From Armatimonadota bacterium (lineage in GTDB: Bacteria; Armatimonadota; JAAZEB01), in assembly GCA_012841485.1 (NCBI GenBank), contig DUUU01000539.1:1-13450 (forward strand): a stretch of 13,450 bases of DNA, read 5' to 3'. The position numbers were made by a program, and so were the translations under genes. Of this stretch, positions 7,465 through 13,088 are shown piece after piece (within the stretch, counting starts at the first letter, position 1; each line of letters starts with the position of its first letter). The notes under the pieces are model-generated. The model worked only from the letters and a program-made list of their open reading frames with translations. It was not told where the DNA came from and did not search any database.

Positions 7465-7764
7465 TGGCAGGTAAGTTCAAGACGGAGGCGGCGCGAAAAC
7501 CAGCGGCTGCGAGGCCATCATTATGGAAGGACAATCGTTGAGATAGCGCCGCGATGGCGTCATCCCCATACGCTCAAGGCGGAGCTAATTCGTCGCCGTA
7601 TCTTCCGTGTCCAGGAAGGAGCCCGGCTGGAGATTCTCTCCCGCATCGATACCTGGTACAACCGGTAGCGGCTGCATTCAGCCCTCGGCCATATGACGTT
7701 CCATGAGTATGAGAGCCTGGCCAGTGCCCCGCAGCAGACTGCCGACGAAATCGGGGCAGGATCA
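7465..7764 (+). mobile_element. IS3-family insertion sequence remnant
   Basis: The right part contains the C-terminal end of an IS3-type transposase (separate entry). The right boundary is suggested by the inverted end: read inward from 7764 on the minus strand it is TGATCCTGCCCCGATTTCGT, like IS3-family ends that begin TGATCC. On the left, a frame from TTG at 7465 reads LAGKFKTEAARK, which resembles the start of IS3 OrfA proteins; this part is weaker. Most of orfA and orfB between these pieces is missing, and no matching left inverted end was found, so the element has an internal deletion and cannot move by itself. The boundary at 7764 coincides with the end of the minus-strand nuclease fragment, which suggests insertion into that gene. 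Confidence 0.65.
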
Positions 7765-7794
7765 CTCACGGATTATCGGGGTAGCTCTCCAGGG
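7564..7794 (+). pseudogene. IS3-family transposase (OrfB) C-terminal fragment, interrupted by a stop
   Basis: Translated on the plus strand, the frame through 7571 gives LKAELIRRRIFR and then RIDTWYNR, a TAG stop at about 7666-7668, and RLHSALGHMTFHEYESL. This is the well-known end of the IS3-family integrase domain (usual form: IEVWYNRxRLHSALGYxSPxEYE). Only about 50 residues of a protein of roughly 280 remain, and the stop lies inside the most conserved motif. The frame then runs on past the element end and closes at TAA (7792-7794). The DDE catalytic residues are absent apart from the region of the final helix. It is a dead fragment. The identification is secure because the motif is highly characteristic. 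Confidence 0.8.
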
Positions 7795-8397
7795 TAAGCT
7801 GGCGCGCCTTGCTGAAGTGCTGGTCCTCATCATACTCGATGACAAGATTCAACGCCTCGACATGGAAATCGACGGTAGGGCGACGCCCTGGCTGGATGAA
7901 GCCATCATGCCCGCGATAGTCACGCAGTACCGTAGAAGGCGAGTATAGAGAGGGTCGAGCTCCTCCGGGCGAGGCACGCGTAGCCACTCGAACGCCCCCT
8001 CGGAAACCACGGTGCCGAAACGCTTCTGCAGCAGGCGCTGGAGTGCGTTCTTCTGGGTAACCCTATCGAGGCGGCGTCCCGATCTCGGTGGTCCGGGATG
8101 CCGATGCTCTCCCCTGCCAGATGGCGAAGGGGATAGATCGCTACCCGTTACCACCGTGAAGCCCAGGCGCCGGAAAAAGCGCGCCGTCTCTTGGCCTCCC
8201 GAGGATGCTTCCTGGCTGAGTCTCTCCCTGAAGCACACCTCATAGGCGATCCCGCGAATGGCCTTTGCCGGATACTCTTTCCCCTCGTGGATGATAGACG
8301 TATGCCTGGCCTTCGTGTATCGCTCAGGATGCTCGTCGTACCGGCGAATCGCTTCCATGACGTGGGCGGCGGTAATCTCCCGCCAATCTCTTGGCAT
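7766..8397 (-). pseudogene. Broken nuclease gene: ScoMcrA-like head domain plus Vsr/DUF559-like PD-(D/E)XK core, frameshifted and truncated
   Basis: The first frame (ATG at 8397, GAGAGG ribosome site upstream) begins MPRDWREITAAHVMEAIRRY. It has a domain resembling the ScoMcrA N-terminal head, marked by HEGKEYPAKAIRGIAYEV, then SSGGQETARFFRRLGF. A linker follows, then FEWLRVPRPEELDPLY. Near 7920-7940 the similarity moves to another minus frame: LRDYRGHDGFIQPGRRPTVD, then LNLVIEYDEDQHF and ARQLTLESYP. The pattern VDF-x(n)-LVIEYDE-x-QH resembles the Vsr/DUF559 type of PD-(D/E)XK nuclease. The frame then stops at 7766, next to the IS3 end, so the usual C-terminal tail is missing. A one-base sequencing error could explain the shift but not the truncation. 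Restriction or defence against modified DNA is the likely ancestral role; this is inferred from domain resemblance only. Confidence 0.6.
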
Positions 8398-8708
8398 CAG
8401 TGGCGACCTCTCTCCCCCTGTCCACCCCTGGCGCATCACCCATCCGGCTGCTTCGACCCCGTGCCGTCACCCGGCTTCACCCTTCCAGCCTGCACCCAGA
8501 CCCGCTGTTCAGGGCGTTTGCGGCCGATCCTTCCGTGTCCGGCAGCCAACGGAACGCAGCCCGTTCCCCCGCCTGCTGTGGGCATCCAGCGCACCGGCGC
8601 TGGTCACCCCGTCGCGATGGTCATCGGCGAGCCAACGCAGCGTCGCCAGTGCTGCCCCGCGGGCCAGGCACGCTTCCTCCGCCGCCGCGAATCACACCGC
8701 AGGGGCGC
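8398..8708. other. Region of about 310 bp with no recognised gene
   Basis: This lies between the start of the broken nuclease and the stop of the ankyrin gene, both on the minus strand. Plus-strand frames that cross it are Pro/Arg-rich and look like shadows. The minus strand has only short frames. It must hold the nuclease promoter and the ankyrin transcript end, but I see no clear promoter box or terminator. Confidence 0.5.
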
Positions 8709-9410
8709 TCACTCGCGGTCGTTCGCCAGGGCGACCTCCAACAGGGCCCGGATGACCTCCCCGTCCCGCCCGTCAGCCACATCCCACGCTGTCCTGCCCT
8801 CATCATCCCGGATGCGCGGGTTGGCCCCGCACGCGAGGAGAGCCATCACGACTACCGGGTCGCTCGTAGAGGCCGCCAAGTGTAGCGGCGTCTGCCCCCT
8901 CCGATCCCGCACGTTCACGCGCGCTCCCAGCTGCACCAGGTAGCGGACGGTCTCGGCCCTGTATGCGGGGCTGAATCTTGCCGCGTAGTGGAGGGGCGTC
9001 ATGCCTGCGTCGTCCGCCATATCGAGCGGGAGCCCTGCGTCCACTAGCACCTGGATACACTCCTCGTCTCCCCAGAACGCGGCGGCGTGCAGCATCGTCA
9101 TGCCTTCCCCGGACTCGACCCAGATATCTGCCCCATAGTCGATCAGCACACGCATCACCTCCGCGTGGCCCTTTACGATGGCCTCAAGCAGCGGGGTTTG
9201 CCCCGGATCCGGCTGGTCGTCAACGACGGCGCCATATTCCAGGAGCAAGCGCGCGACCTCCGCCTGGCCGCTGGCAGCAGCGACGTGTAGGAGTGTCCGG
9301 AGGCGAGCGTTGCGGTGGTTGGGGTCCAGGCCGGCGTTCAAAGCCACGCGCAACCGCGAAACAGTGCCGTTGCGCACCCAACGGTAGAGGGTCTGTCGCT
9401 CCACCATCAT
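8709..9410 (-). CDS. Ankyrin-repeat protein
   Basis: The 233-residue protein is built almost wholly of ankyrin repeats, which form a stack used for protein-protein binding; no catalytic domain is seen. After an N-terminal cap (about 4-34, LNAGLDPNHRN), repeats lie at about 37-66 (TLLHVAAASGQAEVARLLLE), 70-99, 103-132, 136-168, 171-203 and a C-terminal cap to 232. Each shows the TPLHxAA and VxxLLxxGAxxx pattern. The fifth repeat has a short insertion (FSPAYRAETV). There is no signal peptide or membrane segment, so it is probably cytoplasmic. Two ATG codons stand in a row at the start; GAGGAGG lies 7 nt upstream of the first. It stands alone, so its partner cannot be inferred. Confidence 0.9.
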   Translation of the reverse strand: MMVERQTLYRWVRNGTVSRLRVALNAGLDPNHRNARLRTLLHVAAASGQAEVARLLLEYGAVVDDQPDPGQTPLLEAIVKGHAEVMRVLIDYGADIWVESGEGMTMLHAAAFWGDEECIQVLVDAGLPLDMADDAGMTPLHYAARFSPAYRAETVRYLVQLGARVNVRDRRGQTPLHLAASTSDPVVVMALLACGANPRIRDDEGRTAWDVADGRDGEVIRALLEVALANDRE

Positions 9411-9682
9411 CCGTCATCCTCCTCGAAAAGGGGTTCCCTTCCCCGGCCGTGCTCTCCTGGGTTGAGTTTGGGATCCTGCAGTTCGTGGTGTCCTGGCTCG
9501 TGCCCAGGCACCGATCATGCCAGCACAGATGGGCACCTCCGGGGAAGCCGTTTGCGATCTCCACCCGGGTTCAGCTCCGTAGCACCGGTGGAGCCCGCGG
9601 ACAGCTTGGGGAGCCGGCATGGGGGACTGCCGGCACTCCGACCTGAAGCACGACGGGCAGCCAGCCGCTGGCTAGCAGAGTG
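9411..9682. other. Gap between ankyrin gene and tRNA-Val terminator
   Basis: No protein-coding frame here has a ribosome site or recognisable sequence; frames crossing it also cross the tRNA or the ankyrin gene. It contains a 7-bp perfect inverted repeat, GCCGGCA (9613-9619) with TGCCGGC (9628-9634), and a small AGCCAG/CTGGCT hairpin near 9662-9672. The ankyrin promoter should lie here on the minus strand but no convincing -35/-10 pair was found. Confidence 0.5.
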
Positions 9683-9714
9683 AAAAGCCCCAGGAACAGC
9701 ATCGTTCCTGGGGC
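9683..9714 (-). terminator. Rho-independent terminator of tRNA-Val
   Basis: On the minus strand GCCCCAGGAAC pairs perfectly with GTTCCTGGGGC (plus positions 9704-9714 and 9687-9697) around a 6-nt loop, followed by TTTT (plus AAAA, 9683-9686). It begins 5 nt after the CCA end of the tRNA, as expected for a single-gene tRNA transcript. Confidence 0.88.
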
Positions 9715-9719
9715 CTTCT

Positions 9720-9796
9720 TGGTGGGCGGTGAGAGACTCGAACTCCCGACCTGCTGGGTGTAAACCAGCCGCTCTAACCAGCTGAGCCAACCGCCC
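9720..9796 (-). tRNA. tRNA-Val (anticodon UAC)
   Basis: The minus strand folds into a full cloverleaf. The acceptor stem GGGCGGT pairs with ACCGCCC; the D-arm is GGCTC/GAGC-type. The anticodon stem GCTGG/CCAGC encloses the loop TTTACAC, giving anticodon TAC, and the T-stem GGGAG/CTCTC encloses TTCGAGT. The discriminator base is A, and CCA is encoded (plus TGG at 9720-9722). It has its own promoter and terminator, so it is a single-gene transcript. Confidence 0.97.
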
Positions 9797-9833
9797 GAAT
9801 CTTTGGTGGTGGCAAGAGGTCGCCTACATCCTC

Positions 9834-9863
9834 ATTATACTGTGACTGGCCGCATGAAGTCAA
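9834..9863 (-). promoter_or_regulatory. Sigma70-type promoter of tRNA-Val
   Basis: On the minus strand TTGACT (plus 9858-9863) and a perfect TATAAT (plus 9834-9839) are separated by 18 nt. The predicted start, around 9827, lies some 30 nt before the tRNA 5' end. There is a GC-rich stretch between the -10 box and the gene but no clear discriminator call. Confidence 0.82.
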
Positions 9864-9897
9864 TGCACTCCTCGACGGCAGGTAAACAGGCGCGGGA

Positions 9898-9926
9898 AGG
9901 CATGCCAACCCGCGGTTGGCATGCCT
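9898..9926. terminator. Perfect 13-bp stem-loop after the small membrane protein gene
   Basis: AGGCATGCCAACC (9898-9910) pairs perfectly with GGTTGGCATGCCT (9914-9926) around a 3-nt CGC loop. It lies 46 nt beyond the stop codon of the minus-strand 80-residue gene and before the tRNA-Val promoter, where a transcript end is expected. No T-run follows on either strand, so the termination role is inferred from position. Confidence 0.55.
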
Positions 9927-9971
9927 AGACCCTGTGAGTTCTCTCAAGAGAGTATCACGCCATCGAAGCGC

Positions 9972-10214
9972 CTAGATGTTGAGCTGATCTTCCAGCTCTG
10001 CCGCGGATAGCAGGTCGCTATCCGGACCCATCGCCTTACGGGCGAAACGCCCTTCCTGACACGCCACCGTGAACCACACCGCCGCGGCGGCGAGAGCCAA
10101 AGTCGCGGCGGCAAAGACCCGCCAAGATGGCAAGCCGGCAGCGCCGGTCGCTATGAGCGGCCCTCCGGGCGCCAACTCCTCCGGCGATTGCAGTACGCCT
10201 GCTTCAGCGTTCAT
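9972..10214 (-). CDS. Hypothetical 80-residue single-TM protein
   Basis: I do not recognise this protein. I chose the ATG at 10214 because GGAG lies 6 nt upstream; the longer in-frame start at 10454 would add Arg/Trp-rich sequence unlike protein. A polar N-terminal part of 30 residues precedes one hydrophobic segment (about 31-52, WRVFAAATLALAAAAVWFTV) and a charged tail ending SAAELEDQLNI. The positive residues after the segment (GRFARK) suggest the C-terminus is in the cytoplasm, if it is a membrane anchor. The tail could be a binding peptide. The gene lies about 350 nt downstream of a possible glycine riboswitch on the same strand, which would make it a candidate glycine-responsive gene. 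A 13-bp hairpin follows it. Confidence 0.6.
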   Translation of the reverse strand: MNAEAGVLQSPEELAPGGPLIATGAAGLPSWRVFAAATLALAAAAVWFTVACQEGRFARKAMGPDSDLLSAAELEDQLNI

Positions 10215-10357
10215 GACCCGCTCCATTCCTGCCGACACAACACACACGCACAGGCGGTCGCGGACCGGCCGCCAACCGTCGTCATTCCTGTAGACAACAG
10301 GACGCATGCTTTTGTTACGCCCTCGCCCTGGAAAGCCCCCGTTCGCACGCCAATTCC

Positions 10358-10381
10358 GGAAGCACCCAACGGGTTGCTTCC
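10358..10381. repeat. Stem-loop in the leader of the small membrane protein gene
   Basis: GGAAGCACCC (10358-10367) pairs with GGGTTGCTTCC (10371-10381) with one bulged T and a 3-nt AAC loop. A second small hairpin, CCGGC/GCCGG, lies at 10389-10404. Both lie between the candidate riboswitch and the 80-residue gene on the minus strand and could be part of an expression platform, though neither has a T-run. Confidence 0.4.
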
Positions 10382-10562
10382 ACCACGTCCGGCAGGAAAG
10401 CCGGCCGGAGCGTCGAAACTTCTGCTCTGGGATGGTCGATGAACCCGCTCTCATCCCGGGGTCCCGTCGGACAGCAGCCGTCCTGGCTTCCCTTCATCGC
10501 CGGGCCACTCACGTCATCGGAGGATGAGAGGATCTTCATTCGTGTATTCTGCCGTTACCAAT

Positions 10563-10646
10563 CGTGGTCTGTCGTGCCTGAGAGATTCGGGGGTCTCCCC
10601 TCCGCTGCCGATGGGAGGCATCCTCACCGGATGAAACCGAGCCACG
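10563..10646 (-). ncRNA. Candidate glycine riboswitch, single aptamer
   Basis: Read on the minus strand, this stretch contains CGAATCTCTCAGGCACGACA followed by GACC. That matches the conserved 3' part of glycine-riboswitch aptamers (CUCUCAGGYAxxxxGACAGAG) very closely. Upstream lie TGAGG, able to pair with TCTCA, then a GCC/GGC hairpin (10607-10619 region), then GCGGAGGGG in place of the usual CCGAAGGGG, and a short GGGG-AGA-CCCC stem. CGTGG (plus 10642-10646) can pair with CCACG (plus 10563-10567) to close P1. The 3' core is convincing; the 5' part is less typical. I see no second aptamer. The next gene on this strand is the 80-residue membrane protein, not a glycine-cleavage or transporter gene. 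Confidence 0.6.
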
Positions 10647-10775
10647 CGGCACGCGGGTGCATTGCGCCCGCTCGACCATCCTATGCGCTCGTGCTTCCGG
10701 GCGCGCCGCCTCGCTGCGGCATCCCTCTGCTGAGGCAGGCATCCACGCCTGTCCGGCACTGATTGAGGAGTTTAT

Positions 10776-11813
10776 ATGGCGACTTCCTTCATTGATGGAT
10801 ACTTCGCGCGGCTCCGCGACTCGCAGCCGCGCGCGCTTTCCTATTGCCACGCACACCCAGAAAACCTTTCCTCGTGGCAGAATAAGGTGCGCACCCTGGT
10901 TCGAGAGCGCCTGGGAATACCGAAAATGCACTCGGCGCCACGTCTCCTGGACGCGCGCATCGAAACCAGCGAAGAGGTAGATGGCTACATTCGCGAGCGG
11001 CTTCTCCTCCGCACGGAACCGGATCTGGAGGTGCCCGCTTTCATCCTGCGCCCCTTGGGTCAATCCGGAAAGGTGCCCGCGGTGCTGGCCCTGCATGGGC
11101 ACGGGCCCGGCAAGATCATCCCCGCCGGCTTGCCTCAGGATGAGAACGGCCGCCGCCTGATCGCGGAAGGTGAACGCGATTACGCGGTCCAGGCCGTGCG
11201 CCAGGGATATATCGCCCTTGCCCCCGACCTGCGCGGCTTCGGCGAGCTCCGCTTGAAAGAGGATATCGAGAAGAATGCCGGCTGCTCGTGCCAGCGCCTT
11301 TCCCTACTCGCGATGCAGATCGGGCGCAACCTCCTCGGGATGCGCGTGTGGGACCTGATGGCCGCCGTCGATTACCTGCAGCAGCGCCCCGATGTCGACA
11401 GCAACCGCATCGTCGCGACGGGCAATTCGGGCGGCGGCACGGCCACTCTCTTCCTCGCCGCGATGGACACGCGGATCGCGGCCGCGATCCCAAGCTGCTA
11501 CTTCTGCACCTGGGCCGCATCCATCCAGGCGGTGCCGCACTGCGCCTGCAACTTTGTGCCCGGCCTCTCGAATATGATCGAGATGTACGACCTGGCCGGC
11601 CTGGTTGCGCCCCGTCCGATGCTGATCGTGGCGGGGCGCGAAGACCCGATCTTCCCCATCGAAGGCGTCGAAGAGGCCTATTCACTGCTTCGCGAGATCT
11701 ACACCGCCGCCGGATGCCCCGACCGCCTGGAGCTTTTCGTGGGCGATGGCGGACACCGCTACTACGCCACGCGCGTCTGGCCCTGGCTCCGGGAGCAATT
11801 CGTCCGGCCCTGA
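10776..11813 (+). CDS. Alpha/beta hydrolase (dienelactone hydrolase / acetyl-esterase-like family)
   Basis: This 345-residue enzyme probably splits an ester or related bond by a Ser-Asp-His triad; its natural substrate is unknown. TGAGGAG lies 5 nt before the ATG. An N-terminal helical part (about 1-60) precedes the alpha/beta fold. The oxyanion strand is VPAVLALHGHG (about 100-110), followed by the loop with APDLRGFGE (149-157). The nucleophile elbow is GNSGGG with Ser218, Asp290 (AGREDPIFP) is the likely acid, and His327 (GDGGHRYY) the base. Several Cys residues (170, 172, 241, 244, 256, 258) give a Cys-rich feel but have no metal-site pattern I know. There is no signal peptide, so it is probably cytoplasmic. 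The stop is 12 nt before a second hydrolase, so the two form an operon. It resembles enzymes acting on acetylated sugars or xenobiotic esters. Confidence 0.88.
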   Translation: MATSFIDGYFARLRDSQPRALSYCHAHPENLSSWQNKVRTLVRERLGIPKMHSAPRLLDARIETSEEVDGYIRERLLLRTEPDLEVPAFILRPLGQSGKVPAVLALHGHGPGKIIPAGLPQDENGRRLIAEGERDYAVQAVRQGYIALAPDLRGFGELRLKEDIEKNAGCSCQRLSLLAMQIGRNLLGMRVWDLMAAVDYLQQRPDVDSNRIVATGNSGGGTATLFLAAMDTRIAAAIPSCYFCTWAASIQAVPHCACNFVPGLSNMIEMYDLAGLVAPRPMLIVAGREDPIFPIEGVEEAYSLLREIYTAAGCPDRLELFVGDGGHRYYATRVWPWLREQFVRP

Positions 11814-11825
11814 GGAGCAACCATC

Positions 11826-12632
11826 ATGTCTCAACCAATCATCCTATGGCCCGGTGGCGCGCCGGGCGCCAAGGGCGAGACCCCAGAGGATATCCCTACG
11901 CTCACGCCCTTCCTGCCCGACCCGAAAGAGGCGACGGGCGCCGCTATCGTTGTCTGCCCGGGTGGCGGCTACCAGCATCTGGCGCCGCATGAGGCGGAGC
12001 CCATCGCCGAGTGGCTGAATCGTGAGGGCATCGCGGGCTTTGTGTTGAAGTACCGGCTGGCTCCGCGCTATGCGCACCCCTGCATGCTTCAGGACGCCGC
12101 GCGCGCCATCCGCACCGTGCGCGCCCGCGCCGGCGAATGGGGGCTCGACCCGGCCCGCGTCGGCATCCTCGGCTTCTCTGCCGGAGGCCACCTTGCCTCA
12201 ACGGCCGGAACACACTTTGATTCCGGGGATCCCTCTGCCGAGGATCTGGTCGAGCGCGTCAGCTCCCGGCCTGATCTGATGGTGCTAGTCTACCCGGTGA
12301 TCTCCTTCAGTGAATTCGCGCACGTAGGCTCGCGCAAGAACCTGATCGGCGAGAACGCGCCCCCGGAGCTGGTGGAGTTGCTGTCGAACGAGCAGCAGGT
12401 GACGGCTGAGACTCCTCCGGCGTTTCTGATCCACACCCTGGCGGACACCGGAGTGCCCTGGGAGAATAGCGATCTTTTCGCGCATGCGCTGCGCCGGGCG
12501 GGAGTGCCCTTTGAGATGCACATCTTCGAGCAGGGCCCGCACGGCTTCGGCCTAGGCACGAAGGACCCGGCTCTTTCTCAGTGGCCTGCCCTCTGTGCCC
12601 ATTGGCTGCGCCGCCACGAGTTCGCGCGATAA
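11826..12632 (+). CDS. Alpha/beta hydrolase (acetylxylan-esterase / BD-FAE-like)
   Basis: The 268-residue protein begins [14 protein letters not shown], the typical opening of esterases that remove acetyl or feruloyl groups from plant polysaccharides. [20 protein letters not shown] (about 44-63) contains the oxyanion-hole GGG. The catalytic residues are Ser118 (GFSAGG), Asp207 (HTLADTGVP) and His239 (GPHGFGL), all in the right order and spacing. Length is normal for the family. GAGGAG stands 10 nt upstream of the ATG and the gene follows the first hydrolase after 12 nt, so both are probably translated from one mRNA. No signal peptide is seen, so it would act on imported sugars or small esters. 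The polysaccharide role is a family-level inference; no glycosidase or transporter lies in view. Confidence 0.9.
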   Translation: MSQPIILWPGGAPGAKGETPEDIPTLTPFLPDPKEATGAAIVVCPGGGYQHLAPHEAEPIAEWLNREGIAGFVLKYRLAPRYAHPCMLQDAARAIRTVRARAGEWGLDPARVGILGFSAGGHLASTAGTHFDSGDPSAEDLVERVSSRPDLMVLVYPVISFSEFAHVGSRKNLIGENAPPELVELLSNEQQVTAETPPAFLIHTLADTGVPWENSDLFAHALRRAGVPFEMHIFEQGPHGFGLGTKDPALSQWPALCAHWLRRHEFAR

Positions 12633-12650
12633 GCGCGAAGCACTCTGGCT

Positions 12651-12686
12651 TGGAGGCGGGCTCGCGGTGGATGCGGCCCGCCTCCA
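12651..12686 (+). terminator. Stem-loop terminator after the hydrolase pair
   Basis: TGGAGGCGGGC (12651-12661) pairs perfectly with GCCCGCCTCCA (12676-12686), an 11-bp stem with a 14-nt loop. It starts 19 nt after the second hydrolase stop. The tail GTCGTTT has only a short T-run, so the termination is probable rather than certain. Confidence 0.6.
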
Positions 12687-12848
12687 GTCGTTTGGAGACA
12701 CTCAAAAGGTCTTGCGGGCCTCTCAGCCATCAGGCCACTCCTTATTGGGAGACTATCGCCAGCAGGCTCGCCCCACTTCGCTCCCTCGCTGCGCCTTGCC
12801 ATCTAGACTCGCCGGCCGCGCCGGTCCGCCGGGCACACCACAAATAGC

Positions 12849-12877
12849 AAAAGGGAGACGCATCGCGTCTCCCTTTT
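12849..12877. terminator. Bidirectional Rho-independent terminator
   Basis: GGGAGACGC (12853-12861) pairs with GCGTCTCCC (12865-12873) around ATC, flanked by AAAA (12849-12852) on the left and TTTT (12874-12877) on the right. It therefore has a U-tract in both directions. It ends the minus-strand tRNA-Asn transcript, whose CCA end is 5 nt away, and could back up the terminator of the hydrolase operon. Confidence 0.88.
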
Positions 12878-12881
12878 CATC

Positions 12882-12956
12882 TGGCTCCCCGGGGAGGACT
12901 CGAACCTCCAACCCTTCGGTTAACAGCCGAGCGCTCTGCCATTGAGCTACCGAGGA
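12882..12956 (-). tRNA. tRNA-Asn (anticodon GUU)
   Basis: The minus strand folds into a cloverleaf. Acceptor TCCTCGG pairs with CCGGGGA (one G-U), D-stem GCTC/GAGC. The anticodon loop CTGTTAA gives GTT, and the T-stem GGAGG/CCTCC encloses TTCGAGT. The discriminator is G, as usual for Asn tRNAs, and CCA is encoded (plus TGG at 12882-12884). The outermost pair of the anticodon stem is a C-A mismatch. Confidence 0.97.
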
Positions 12957-12988
12957 CTGTCGCCGGTTCCCGGCCTTCAAGCACCCTT

Positions 12989-13017
12989 ATTCTACACCAA
13001 ACTGGAATTCTTGTCAA
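12989..13017 (-). promoter_or_regulatory. Sigma70-type promoter of tRNA-Asn
   Basis: On the minus strand a perfect TTGACA (plus 13012-13017) and TAGAAT (plus 12989-12994) are separated by exactly 17 nt. Transcription would start about 25-30 nt before the tRNA. The -35 box touches the inverted repeat at 13016-13035. Confidence 0.85.
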
Positions 13018-13035
13018 TATGATGAAAGTCATATT
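13016..13035. promoter_or_regulatory. Candidate operator: perfect 20-bp inverted repeat between divergent promoters
   Basis: AATATGA (13016-13022), six bases, then TCATATT (13029-13035) form a perfect inverted repeat in an otherwise GC-rich sequence. A possible -10 box for the ferredoxin gene, TATGAT, lies at 13050-13055, which puts the repeat centre at about -37 of that promoter. It also touches the tRNA-Asn -35 box. The length and symmetry suit a dimeric regulator; the regulator is unknown. It is not an FNR box (TTGAT-N4-ATCAA). Confidence 0.5.
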
Positions 13036-13088
13036 CCTCGCCTCGCGTGTATGATACCATGAGGTCACACGTCGAGAGGGAGGGAAAG

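Noticed and set aside
9515..9790. Minus-strand frame across tRNA-Val
   Set aside because: It reads through a complete tRNA and its terminator, so it cannot be a real gene. Similar frames cross tRNA-Asn.
10474..10490. Cobalamin-riboswitch-like box (AAGCCAGGACGGCTG on the minus strand)
   Set aside because: Only a partial likeness to the B12 box; the other conserved cobalamin-riboswitch segments are not present upstream.
12633..12848. Coding remnants between the second hydrolase and the tRNA-Asn terminator
   Set aside because: Frames here are short and without recognisable sequence; apart from the hairpin at 12651-12686 I see nothing.
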